A stretch of DNA of 64,000 bases from AC-32 sp963716865. Lineage in GTDB: Bacteria; Actinomycetota; Thermoleophilia; Gaiellales; Gaiellaceae. The stretch covers positions 186,001-250,000 of the forward strand of contig CAVQUF010000003.1 of the NCBI GenBank assembly GCA_963716865.1, in the 5' to 3' direction. Position numbers and translations under genes: made by a program. Within the stretch, counting starts at the first letter, position 1. Each line of letters begins with the position of its first letter. This document shows positions 49,672 to 57,073 of the stretch, one piece after another. The notes under the pieces were generated by a model, which was not told the origin of the DNA, ran no database searches, and saw only the letters and a list, made by a program, of their open reading frames with translations.

Positions 49672-50344
49672 ATCCGTCGGCGCGGAGCCGGTAGCCGACG
49701 CCGCGAACGGTTTCCAGCGACTCGCGCCCGAACGGCTCGTCGATCTTGCGGCGCAGCCGCCGAACGTGGACGTCGACCACGTTCGAGCGGTTCTCGTAGG
49801 CGAAGTCCCACGCGTGCTCGAGCAGGTGGAGCCGTGAGAGAACCTCCCCCGGCCGGCGCATGAACGTCTCCAGGAGAGCGAACTCCTTCGCCGACAGCGC
49901 GATGAGGGTGGAGCCACGCGTCACCTCGCGCGTCGCCGGGTCGAGACGCAGATCGCCGACCGTGAGAACGGCCGGCCTCTGTGCTTCGCCGCGGCGGGCA
50001 AGCGCTCGCAGGCGCGCGAGCAGCTCGGCGAAGGCGAACGGCTTGACCAGGTAGTCGTCGGCGCCGCTGTCGAGGCCGGCGACCCGATCCTCGACCCCAT
50101 CACGCGCCGTCAGCATCAGGACCGGCGCCCACACCCCGGAGGCACGCAGCCGGCGACACGTCTCGAAGCCGTTCAGCCCGGGCAGCATCACATCCAGCAC
50201 GATCGCGTCGTAGTCGTGCGCCTGCGCCGTCCAGAGCGCGTCCTCGCCGGTGGCCGCGACATCCGCGGCGAGCCCCTCCGTCACGAGCCCGCGGCGGATC
50301 AGGCTCGCCATCCGCAGGTCGTCCTCGACGATCAGAACACGCAT
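49670..50344 (-). CDS. Response regulator, OmpR/PhoB family, two-component system 1
   Basis: A 224-residue regulator. The receiver domain (residues 1-118) has the acidic pair in VLIVEDDLRM, the phosphorylation site Asp of AIVLDVMLPGLNG (about residue 51), the Thr of MLTARDG and the Lys of YLVKPFAFAEL. The winged-helix domain has LSAKEFALLETFMRRPGEVLSR and NVVDVHVRRLRRKID with GVGYRLRADG at the end. ATG 50344 is chosen since the receiver starts there. The promoter region to 50458 has 11-bp direct repeats in both directions, which suggests autoregulation. Confidence 0.93.
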   Translation of the reverse strand: MRVLIVEDDLRMASLIRRGLVTEGLAADVAATGEDALWTAQAHDYDAIVLDVMLPGLNGFETCRRLRASGVWAPVLMLTARDGVEDRVAGLDSGADDYLVKPFAFAELLARLRALARRGEAQRPAVLTVGDLRLDPATREVTRGSTLIALSAKEFALLETFMRRPGEVLSRLHLLEHAWDFAYENRSNVVDVHVRRLRRKIDEPFGRESLETVRGVGYRLRADG

Positions 50345-50365
50345 GCGCCGATTCTCCGCGCCGAC

Positions 50366-50415
50366 GATGAACGAAAGATGACAGCACGATGACACGGCGT
50401 CATCGCGTGTTCATC
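50366..50415. promoter_or_regulatory. 11-bp phased direct repeats in the divergent promoter of TCS 1
   Basis: On the minus strand, towards the regulator gene, three units follow each other at 11 bp: TGTCATC, TGTCATC and GTTCATC; on the plus strand their complements GATGA start at 50388, 50377 and 50366. On the plus strand, towards the secreted protein gene at 50458, two units lie at 11 bp: CGTCATC and GTTCATC (TCATC at 50400 and 50411). The 7-plus-4 layout is that of actinobacterial PhoP/OmpR-type sites. It predicts control of both divergent genes by the regulator. Confidence 0.7.
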
Positions 50416-50457
50416 TCGGCCTCGTACCGTCGGCTCGAAACCAGCGAAGGAGACCCG

Positions 50458-51174
50458 ATGACGAGACGCGCCCTCTTGCTCAGCACCGTCCTGATCGCCG
50501 CGGCCACCGGTCCGGCCGCCGTCTCCGGGGCCTCTCGGCTCCGCGACTCCCGGGCCGTGCCACAAGCAACCCACTTCACGGCGCGGGTCGACAATCCGTG
50601 GTTCCCGCTCCTTCCGGGCACCCGCTACGTCTACATCGGGGTCAAGGACGGGCAGCCCTCCCGAGATGTCGTCACCGTCATGCATCGGGTGCGAACGATC
50701 GCCGGCGCCCCGTGCGCCGTCGTCCGGGACCGCCTCTACCTGCGCGGCCGTCTCCGTGAGCGGACGACCGACTGGTACAGCCAGGACTCGCACGGGACCG
50801 TCTGGTACTTCGGCGAGAACACGGCGGAGCTGGACAGACACGGCCGGGTCACGAGCACGAGCGGCACGTGGATGGCGGGCGTACGCGGTGCGCGCGCCGG
50901 GATCTTCATGCCGGCACGCCCGCGGCTCGGGCAATCCTTCCGGCAGGAGTTCTACAAGGGCCAGGCCGAGGACCACTTCAAGGTGATCGGCCTCTTCACC
51001 ACGGTGACCCCGCCGGGCGTGAAGAACACGCTGCTCACGAAGGAGTGGACGCCGCTCGAGCCCGGCGTCATCGACCACAAGCTGTACGTCCGGGGAATCG
51101 GGACGGTGCTCGAGCAGACCCAGAAGGGCGGCGACGAGCGGGCCGAGCTCGTCTCCCTCACGCGCGGCGCATGA
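50458..51174 (+). CDS. Secreted hypothetical protein, likely target of TCS 1
   Basis: A 238-residue protein with a signal peptide (RRALLLSTVLIAAATGPAAV, residues 3-22). The mature part begins with HFTARVDNPWFPLLPGTRYVY, followed by DWYSQDSHGTVWYFGENTAE, GTWMAGVRGARAGIFMPARPRLG and EWTPLEPGVIDHKLYV. This pattern occurs in uncharacterised exported proteins of soil actinobacteria; I cannot assign a function. ATG 50458 follows AAGGAG. It is divergent from the response regulator and two phased repeats (50400, 50411) precede it. Confidence 0.78.
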   Translation: MTRRALLLSTVLIAAATGPAAVSGASRLRDSRAVPQATHFTARVDNPWFPLLPGTRYVYIGVKDGQPSRDVVTVMHRVRTIAGAPCAVVRDRLYLRGRLRERTTDWYSQDSHGTVWYFGENTAELDRHGRVTSTSGTWMAGVRGARAGIFMPARPRLGQSFRQEFYKGQAEDHFKVIGLFTTVTPPGVKNTLLTKEWTPLEPGVIDHKLYVRGIGTVLEQTQKGGDERAELVSLTRGA

Positions 51175-51196
51175 GACCGGCAGTCGACCCGCGCAA

Positions 51197-52138
51197 CTAG
51201 CCGGACTGCCCTTGCGCCTCGTCGTACAGGACCACGGTCCCGGCGAGGTAGTCCGCGAGGCCCCGGCGGCGCTCGGTGAACAGGACCGGCACGAAGCCCA
51301 GGAACATCGGGATGATCGAGAGCACGAGGCCGAACAGGCGCACGATCGACCGGCCGCCCGAGGGGACGGCGCCGGCCGTCGTGCGAACGCGGAGGCGGAG
51401 AAGCCGCATGCCGAACGTCTGCCCGGCCGCGCTCCAGCCGAGCACGAAGTAGCCGCCCACGACCAGGACCCAGCCCAGCGAGAGCAGTACGCCGACGAGC
51501 CACTGCGGATGAAGCCCTCCGACCAGCGAAGCGACGAGGGCGACGACCCCGACCGCCGCCATGTAGAGGAGGGTCGCCAGGATCGTGTCGGTCGCGAGCG
51601 CGAGCGCCCTGGTCGCTATTCCGGCATAGGCCGGCGTGGCGGGACGCACGCGACGGCTGATGACGTGCTCGGCGCGGCCGTCGAGCCCTACGGCCGTCGC
51701 TCGGAGACCTCCCACGACCTCCTCGGCGAGACCCGTCGTCTGCCGGGCGATCGCGTCGCGCAGCTCGGGGCTCGAGGCGACGTGCCGCAGGGCGCTCTGC
51801 GTCTCGTCGCTGGCGAGCACGCGGTCGGTGAGCTCCAGCGTCGTCGGGCTCGCGAGGGCGTCGGTCAGGACACGCTCCAGCTCGCCGCTCGCGGCGAGCT
51901 CCGCGACGATGCGGTCGAGGACGCGGTGCCGGACGACCGAGCGCGCGATCTCCTCGGGCAGCGGCCCGGCGAGCGCCCGGTCGATCACGCGCGCGATCTC
52001 GGGAGCCGACAGCACCTCGTCCACGGCCTCCTCGAGCTGGTCGCGCCAGGCGCGCGCGGCCGCACGCGCGGGGAAGAAGGCGGCGCGGCCGGCGGCATCG
52101 GCCAGGCCGGACAGGCGCTCGTCGTCTCCCGCTGCCAT
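51197..52138 (-). CDS. RDD family membrane protein
   Basis: A 313-residue protein. The first 180 residues are a helical, charged cytoplasmic domain (RDQLEEAVDEVLSAPEIARVIDRAL, EEIARSVVRHRVLDRIVAEL). The RDD domain follows with helices at LALATDTILATLLYMAAVGVV, LVGVLLSLGWVLVVGGYFVLGW and SIVRLFGLVLSIIPMFLGFV; the Asp in ATDTI and Arg of MRLLRLRV fit the family. RDD proteins may act in Na+/H+ or metabolite transport. ATG 52138 is chosen because the longer frame enters the MFS gene. It is 25 bases behind that gene, probably in one mRNA. Confidence 0.78.
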   Translation of the reverse strand: MAAGDDERLSGLADAAGRAAFFPARAAARAWRDQLEEAVDEVLSAPEIARVIDRALAGPLPEEIARSVVRHRVLDRIVAELAASGELERVLTDALASPTTLELTDRVLASDETQSALRHVASSPELRDAIARQTTGLAEEVVGGLRATAVGLDGRAEHVISRRVRPATPAYAGIATRALALATDTILATLLYMAAVGVVALVASLVGGLHPQWLVGVLLSLGWVLVVGGYFVLGWSAAGQTFGMRLLRLRVRTTAGAVPSGGRSIVRLFGLVLSIIPMFLGFVPVLFTERRRGLADYLAGTVVLYDEAQGQSG

Positions 52139-52163
52139 CACGGGAAGTATGGCTGGGAGCGGG

Positions 52164-53624
52164 CTACTCGGCTTCTGCCACGGCGGGAGCGCCGATCGCT
52201 TCCTCGCCGTGGTGCGCCGGTGCCTGCAGGCGCGTGCGCAGCAGCAGGCCGCCGAGCGCCGCGCCCGACGCGGCAAAGGCAGCGCCGGCCACGAACGCGA
52301 CGTGGTAGCCGCCGTTGAGCGCGGCGACCAGCGACTCGCCCGAGTCGACCAGGCTCGACGTTCGCCGGGCGGCGATGCTGGCCAGGACCGCGAGCCCGAG
52401 CGCGCCGCCCATCATGAACGCCGTGTTCACGACTCCCGAGGCCAGGCCGGCCTCCTCGGGGGCGACGTCGCTCATGGCAGCGAGCAGGAGCGGGTTGAAC
52501 GCCATTCCCGCGCCACAGCCGAGCAGGATCATGCTCGGGAGCACGTCCATCGCGTAGCTCCCATCGACGGGCGCGCGCGCGAAGAGCAGGAGCCCGAGCG
52601 CGGCCAGGGACAGGCCCAGGCTCAGCGGGATCCGGATCCCGTAGCGCATCACGAGCTTGGCCGAGAGCCCGAGCGAGAACGCGGCCATGATCAGGCTCGT
52701 CGGCAGGAACGCGAGGCCGACGTCGAGCGGGCTGTACCCCAGCACCCGCTGGAGATACAGAGCCGAGAGGAAGAACCACGCGAACATCGCCGCAGCCCAG
52801 AGGACGCCGACGCCGTTCGCCGTCGCGACGTTGCGGAGCTTGAAGAGGCCGAGCGGAACGAGCGGCGAGCTCACGCGCGACTCGATCCAGAGGAACAGCA
52901 CGATCAGCGCCGCGGAGACCGCGAGCAGGCCGAGCGTGCGGCCGGACACCCAGCCGACCTGGTTGCCGTTCACGATCGCGTAGACGGCGAGCATCAGCGC
53001 GGACGTGACGGTGACGGCGCCCGCGACGTCGAGCCGCGTGTTGGCCGCAGGCCCGCGCCCGCCCGGGAGCAGGTTGAGGCAGAGCGCGAACACGACGACG
53101 CCGACCGGGATGTTGACGAGGAAGATCCAGTGCCAGCTGAGCGTGTCCGTGAGGATGCCTCCCAGCAGCACCCCGATCGTCCCGCCTCCCGCGGCGACGA
53201 AGCCGAAGACGCCCATCGCCTTCGCGCGGTCGCCGGGCTCGGTGAACAGGGTCATGATCAGCGACAGCGAGACCGCCGAGACGACGGCGCCGCCGAGCCC
53301 CTGCACCGCCCGCGCGATCACGAGAGCCTCCTCCGTCGTGGAGAGCCCACACGCCAGCGAGGCGAGCGTGAAGAGCGCGAGACCGATCAGGAACATCTTC
53401 CGGTGGCCGTAGAGGTCGCCCAGGCGGCCGCCGAGGAGCAGGAAGCCGCCGAACGTGAGCAGGTATGCGTTGACGACCCACGCGAGCGAGGTCTCGGAAA
53501 AGCCGAGGTCGGTGCGTATCGAAGGCAGCGCGACGTTCACGATCGTCGTGTCGAGCACGATCATCAGCGAGCCCAGGCAGAGGACGTAGAGGGCGATCCA
53601 GCGTCTACGAGCGTCGACGGTCAT
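52164..53624 (-). CDS. MFS transporter, DHA2 (EmrB/QacA) family
   Basis: A 486-residue, 14-helix exporter. Marks are LGSLMIVLDTTIVNVALPSI at the first helix, LLGGRLGDLYGHRK in the first loop, WHWIFLVNIPVG in mid-protein and AGLASGVVNTAFMMGGALG in the C-terminal half. It pumps drugs or metabolites out in exchange for protons. It is divergent from the STAS gene at 53736 and shares with it a 111-bp promoter region that holds an inverted pair of CGATGAGTT elements. The RDD gene follows on the same strand. Confidence 0.9.
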   Translation of the reverse strand: MTVDARRRWIALYVLCLGSLMIVLDTTIVNVALPSIRTDLGFSETSLAWVVNAYLLTFGGFLLLGGRLGDLYGHRKMFLIGLALFTLASLACGLSTTEEALVIARAVQGLGGAVVSAVSLSLIMTLFTEPGDRAKAMGVFGFVAAGGGTIGVLLGGILTDTLSWHWIFLVNIPVGVVVFALCLNLLPGGRGPAANTRLDVAGAVTVTSALMLAVYAIVNGNQVGWVSGRTLGLLAVSAALIVLFLWIESRVSSPLVPLGLFKLRNVATANGVGVLWAAAMFAWFFLSALYLQRVLGYSPLDVGLAFLPTSLIMAAFSLGLSAKLVMRYGIRIPLSLGLSLAALGLLLFARAPVDGSYAMDVLPSMILLGCGAGMAFNPLLLAAMSDVAPEEAGLASGVVNTAFMMGGALGLAVLASIAARRTSSLVDSGESLVAALNGGYHVAFVAGAAFAASGAALGGLLLRTRLQAPAHHGEEAIGAPAVAEAE

Positions 53625-53677
53625 TCGCGTGCGGCGTCCTTTCGGTCGGTGTCGGAGGGTAGACGGCCCGGGCGGAC

Positions 53678-53707
53678 GGAACTCATCGCTCCCGGGAACG
53701 ATGAGTT
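53678..53707. promoter_or_regulatory. ECF-type promoter and inverted CGATGAGTT elements
   Basis: AACTCATCG (53680-53688) and CGATGAGTT (53699-53707) form a perfect inverted repeat with 10 bases between. On the plus strand GGAAC (53678-53682) and CGATG (53699) are separated by 16 bases, the layout of an ECF sigma promoter, 28 bases before the STAS start. On the minus strand the other CGATGAGTT faces the MFS gene. A third copy lies at 54913-54921, 28 bases before the sigma gene start. This suggests that the sigma factor drives all three genes. Confidence 0.55.
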
Positions 53708-53735
53708 TGCGACTCCGATTCCGTCCTTCAGTGCG

Positions 53736-54011
53736 ATGGGCGTCCCGCCAGGATCGAGGACGATCGTCTGCGATCTCGGCAGGGTCGCCGCGGATGCCGC
53801 CACGATCGACGCGCTCGCCCGGCTCCAGCTCGCAGCGCGACGGCTCGGGCTGGAGCTCCGGCTCTGCCGTGCCTCGGGGGAGCTCCGTGAGCTCATAGCG
53901 TTCGCCGGCCTAGGGGGCGTGCTGCTCCTCGAGCCGGGCCGGGAGACCGAAGAGCGGGAAGAGCCGCTCCGTGTCGAGGAAGAACGTCAGCTCGGCGATC
54001 CCGCCGCCTGA
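53736..54011 (+). CDS. STAS domain protein overlapping the sigma factor gene
   Basis: A 91-residue protein. The first 68 residues read as an STAS fold: TIVCDLGRVAADAATIDALARLQLAARRLGLELRL, then ELRELIAFAGLGGVLLLEPGR. The conserved Asp at strand end and the ALARLQLAARR helix fit anti-sigma antagonist-like proteins, though the usual phospho-Ser is not evident. The last 34 residues (REEPLRVEEERQLGDPAA type) are acidic and lie antisense to the last 102 bp of the sigma gene. Convergent STAS and SigX5-like genes with overlapping ends suggest a linked control unit. Confidence 0.7.
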   Translation: MGVPPGSRTIVCDLGRVAADAATIDALARLQLAARRLGLELRLCRASGELRELIAFAGLGGVLLLEPGRETEEREEPLRVEEERQLGDPAA

Positions 54012-54884
54012 GAGCTCGAGCACCTGCAGGGCCCACGGCTCGTAGCCTCCGGCCGGATCGGGCTTGTACTGCCCGAACGCGGGCGAGCCGTTCGCGGCCT
54101 CGGTCGGGATCACGCGCGAGCCGCTGCAGCCGATCCCGGGCCCGAACCACCACGTGAAGATGTCGTCCCGGCCGGAGAGCCAGAGGTCATACGGCGGCAT
54201 CGACTGCGTCGCGTCCTCGTGGATCACGGTGGTCAGCGCCTCGACGTCGTAGCGTTCGAACGCCTGGACGTAGCGCTCGAGCAGCTCGTGCTCGGCCGGG
54301 CCGAGCTCCGCGGTCGGCTCGGAGAGATCGGCCGACTCGAGCGTCGCCCGCGCGCGCTGCAGGGCGCTGTTGACCGAGGCGACGCTGGTCTCGAGCAGCT
54401 CCGCGACCTCGCTCGCGCGCCAGCGCAGCACCTCGCGCAGGATCAGGACCGCCCGTTGGCGCGGTGGAAGGTGCTGCAGCGCCGCGACGAACGCGAGGCG
54501 GATGGTGTCCCGGGCGACCGCAACGTCGGCCGGATCGGTCGGGACGGGCTCGATCCACGTCACCTCCGGAAGCTCCCGGAGGTTGTCGAGCACGGGCTCA
54601 CCCGAGGGGCCGAGGTCCATCGGCCGCGCCCGGCGCTTGCGGCCCTCGAGCAGGTCGAGACAGACGTTCGTCGCGATCCGGTAGAGCCACGAGCGCAGCG
54701 CCGCCCGGCCCTCGAAGCGCTCGAGCCCCCTCCACGCCCGCAGGAGCGTCTCCTGCACGGCGTCCTCCGCCTCGAACGGCGAGCCGAGCATGCGGTAGCA
54801 GTACGTCGTTAGCTCGCGGCGATGCTGCTCCAGCTCGTCCGGGCGCGGCGTGACGGTGAGCGCCTGCTCGTGCACGACCTCCAT
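53910..54884 (-). CDS. RNA polymerase sigma-70 factor, ECF SigX5-type with C-terminal SnoaL-like domain
   Basis: A 324-residue ECF factor. Region 2 is RRELTTYCYRMLGSPFEAEDAVQETLLRAWRGL with the -10-binding part, region 4 is LPPRQRAVLILREVLRWRASEVAELLETSVASVNSALQRARATL, and residues 210-324 form an NTF2/SnoaL-like domain (LLERYVQAFERYDVEALTTVIHEDATQSMPPY). In such factors the fused domain regulates activity in place of an anti-sigma. A longer start at ATG 54953 is possible. A CGATGAGTT element lies 28 bases upstream of 54884. The 3' end is shared with the antisense STAS gene. Confidence 0.88.
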   Translation of the reverse strand: MEVVHEQALTVTPRPDELEQHRRELTTYCYRMLGSPFEAEDAVQETLLRAWRGLERFEGRAALRSWLYRIATNVCLDLLEGRKRRARPMDLGPSGEPVLDNLRELPEVTWIEPVPTDPADVAVARDTIRLAFVAALQHLPPRQRAVLILREVLRWRASEVAELLETSVASVNSALQRARATLESADLSEPTAELGPAEHELLERYVQAFERYDVEALTTVIHEDATQSMPPYDLWLSGRDDIFTWWFGPGIGCSGSRVIPTEAANGSPAFGQYKPDPAGGYEPWALQVLELSGGGIAELTFFLDTERLFPLFGLPARLEEQHAP

Positions 54885-54912
54885 CCTAGGGTTCGACGGC
54901 TGCCCGGCCGAG

Positions 54913-54921
54913 AACTCATCG
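54913..54921 (-). promoter_or_regulatory. CGATGAGTT element upstream of the sigma gene
   Basis: On the minus strand CGATGAGTT ends 28 bases before the preferred sigma gene start, at the same distance as the copy upstream of the STAS gene. A clear GGAAC box is not seen 16 bases upstream here, so an autoregulated promoter is only suggested. Confidence 0.4.
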
Positions 54922-55027
54922 CCCGCGGCCTCAGTAGATCGCGGCAGGCGCATTCAGCGTGTGCCCCGATGCCACTGGGCTCGATCGGCGGCAACGTTGC
55001 ATGGCGCACGAAGTCAGGGGGTGAGAC

Positions 55028-55402
55028 ATGAGCGCAACCACCGACGAGAGGCCGACCGAGACACCCCTCGAGCCGGTCGACGAGGAGGAGGCACTGCGAC
55101 AGGGGGCAATCGCGCGCCTGAAGCGGAAGCGCCGCTTCAGCGAGGATGCGGTCGCCTACGTCGCCGTCAACGGCGTCCTGTGGCTGATCTGGGCGTTGAC
55201 CGACCGCTCGCTCGACGGCGGAATGCCGTGGCCCGCCTGGGTATCGGTCATCTGGGGCTTCTTCCTGGCCCTGGACGCGTGGAAGGCATTCGGCTCCTGG
55301 CCGCGGAGCCTGCACCGGCCGATCACCGAGGGCGACATCGCCCGCGAGATGGAGAAGCACCGGCGCGAGCCGATGCCCAGCTCCCGGCAGTACCCGAGGT
55401 AG
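55028..55402 (+). CDS. 2TM domain-containing protein
   Basis: A 124-residue protein with an acidic N-terminus (TDERPTETPLEPVDEEEALRQ), a basic stretch (RLKRKRRF) and two hydrophobic segments (AYVAVNGVLWLIWALTD and WVSVIWGFFLALDAWKAFG) joined by a short loop. This is the 2TM domain, found alone or in signalling proteins. The tail is charged (ITEGDIAREMEKHRREP). ATG 55028 follows GGGGTGAG. Function unknown. It is followed 47 bp later by the antiporter gene on the same strand. Confidence 0.85.
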   Translation: MSATTDERPTETPLEPVDEEEALRQGAIARLKRKRRFSEDAVAYVAVNGVLWLIWALTDRSLDGGMPWPAWVSVIWGFFLALDAWKAFGSWPRSLHRPITEGDIAREMEKHRREPMPSSRQYPR

Positions 55403-55449
55403 AGCCAATCCTCGTGCCCTGACACGGACCGGAAGGCTAGGCTCGGCCC

Positions 55450-57060
55450 GTGCCTGCGGGGGCGCTCACGATGACCTTCACCTCCGGCGACGGCCTGCTC
55501 CTGGCCGGACTGCTCGCCGCGGGGCTCGTCCTGCTCTCGCTCTCCCAGTTCGTCCGGGTCCCGTATCCGATCGTGCTCGTGCTCGGCGGCCTCGCGATCG
55601 CCTTCATCCCGGGGATGCCGCAGATCGAGCTCTCGCCGGATCTCGTCCTCGTCGCCGTCCTGCCTCCACTCCTCTACGGCCTGGCCTTCTTCTCCTCGCT
55701 CCGCGAGCTGCGCGCGAACGTCCGCCCGATCGGGCTGCTCGCCGTCGGGCTCGTCCTGACCACGACGGTCGCGATCGCCGTCGTCGTCCACCAGATGATG
55801 GGGCTCGACTGGCCCGAGGCCTTCGTGCTCGGGGCGATCGTCTCGCCCACCGATCCGACCGCCGCGACCTCGATCGGCCAGCGCCTGGGCCTGCCGAGGC
55901 GGCTGCTCTCCGTGATCGAGGGCGAGAGCCTCGTGAACGACGGCACCGCGCTCGTCGCGTACAAGTTCGCGGTCGCGGCCGTGCTGACCGGGACGTTCTC
56001 GGCCGGCGCGGCCGCCGGCCGCTTCGTGCTCAGCGTCGCCGGCGGGATCGCGATCGGGCTTGCCGTCGGCTACCTCGTCCGCCAGCTGAGGCGACGGCTC
56101 GACAACCCGCCCGTCGAGATCACGGTCTCGCTCCTGACCGGCTACTTCGCCTTCCTGCCCGCCCAGGCGGCCGGGGTCTCGGGCGTGCTCGCCGCGGTCA
56201 CGGTCGGCATCTACATGGGCTGGCACACGCCCGAGCTGACGACCGCGCAGACACGCCTCCAGGGGCAGGCCGTCTGGGAGATCGTCTTCCTCGTCCTGAA
56301 CGCGCTGCTCTTCGCCCTCCTCGGCCTCCAGCTTCCGGAGATCGTGGACTCGCTCTCGGGCTACTCGACCGCGACGCTGATCGGCTACGCGGCGCTCGTC
56401 AGCGGGGTCGTGATCGGCGCCCGGATCGTGTGGGTCTTCGCCACGACGTACTGCCCGCGCCTGATCAGCCACTGGGCCCGCGAGCACGACCCGATGCCCG
56501 CGTGGCAGGGGAAGGCGATCCTCGCCTGGTGCGGCATGCGGGGCGCCGTCTCGCTCGCCGCCGCGCTCGCGCTGCCGCTGACGACCGACGCCGGCGGCGC
56601 CTTCCCCGATCGCGGCCTGATCGTCTTCCTGACGTTCTGCGTGATCCTCACGACGCTGCTGCTCCAGGGCCTGACGCTGCCGAGCCTGATCCAGGCCCTG
56701 CAACTCGACGACGGGGGGCTCGTCGAGAAGGAGGAGGCAAAGGCGCGCATCCGCGCCTCCGAGGCGGCGCTCGGGCGGCTCGAGGAGCTGGTCGTGGAGG
56801 ACTGGGTCCGCGAGGACACGGCCGAGCGGGTCCGCGCCCAGTACCGGTTCCGCAGCGAGCGCTTCCGCGCGCGCTTCGATCCCGACGGCGACGGCTCGCT
56901 CGAGGACCGCTCGCTCGACTTCCAGCGCCTGCGGCGCGAGCTCCTCGACGCCGAGCGGCGCGCCGTCCTCGAGCTCCGGCGCAGCGGGCAGATCGACGAC
57001 GACGTCATGCGCCGAGTCGTCCGCGACCTCGACCTCGAGGACGCCCGCCTCGACGCATGA
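55450..57060 (+). CDS. Na+/H+ antiporter, CPA1 family
   Basis: A 536-residue membrane antiporter with about 12 helices: TFTSGDGLLLAGLLAAGLVL is the first, GAIVSPTDPTAATSIGQRLGLPRRLLSVIEGESLVNDGTALVAY holds the transport Asp pair region typical of NhaP, and MRGAVSLAAALALPL is the later conserved helix. A cytoplasmic C-terminal part of about 110 residues (EAKARIRASEAALGRLEELVV and a charged, coiled region) follows, probably regulating pH response. It keeps cytoplasmic Na+ and pH steady. GTG 55450 is the likely start. It converges on the propeller gene at 57074. Confidence 0.9.
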   Translation: MPAGALTMTFTSGDGLLLAGLLAAGLVLLSLSQFVRVPYPIVLVLGGLAIAFIPGMPQIELSPDLVLVAVLPPLLYGLAFFSSLRELRANVRPIGLLAVGLVLTTTVAIAVVVHQMMGLDWPEAFVLGAIVSPTDPTAATSIGQRLGLPRRLLSVIEGESLVNDGTALVAYKFAVAAVLTGTFSAGAAAGRFVLSVAGGIAIGLAVGYLVRQLRRRLDNPPVEITVSLLTGYFAFLPAQAAGVSGVLAAVTVGIYMGWHTPELTTAQTRLQGQAVWEIVFLVLNALLFALLGLQLPEIVDSLSGYSTATLIGYAALVSGVVIGARIVWVFATTYCPRLISHWAREHDPMPAWQGKAILAWCGMRGAVSLAAALALPLTTDAGGAFPDRGLIVFLTFCVILTTLLLQGLTLPSLIQALQLDDGGLVEKEEAKARIRASEAALGRLEELVVEDWVREDTAERVRAQYRFRSERFRARFDPDGDGSLEDRSLDFQRLRRELLDAERRAVLELRRSGQIDDDVMRRVVRDLDLEDARLDA

Positions 57061-57073
57061 CGCTCGGGTGGAT

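Noticed and set aside
51636..53735. Long plus-strand frame of about 700 codons opposite the RDD and MFS genes
   Set aside because: Only its last 91 codons (from 53736) have a protein-like pattern; the rest is antisense to two well-supported genes.
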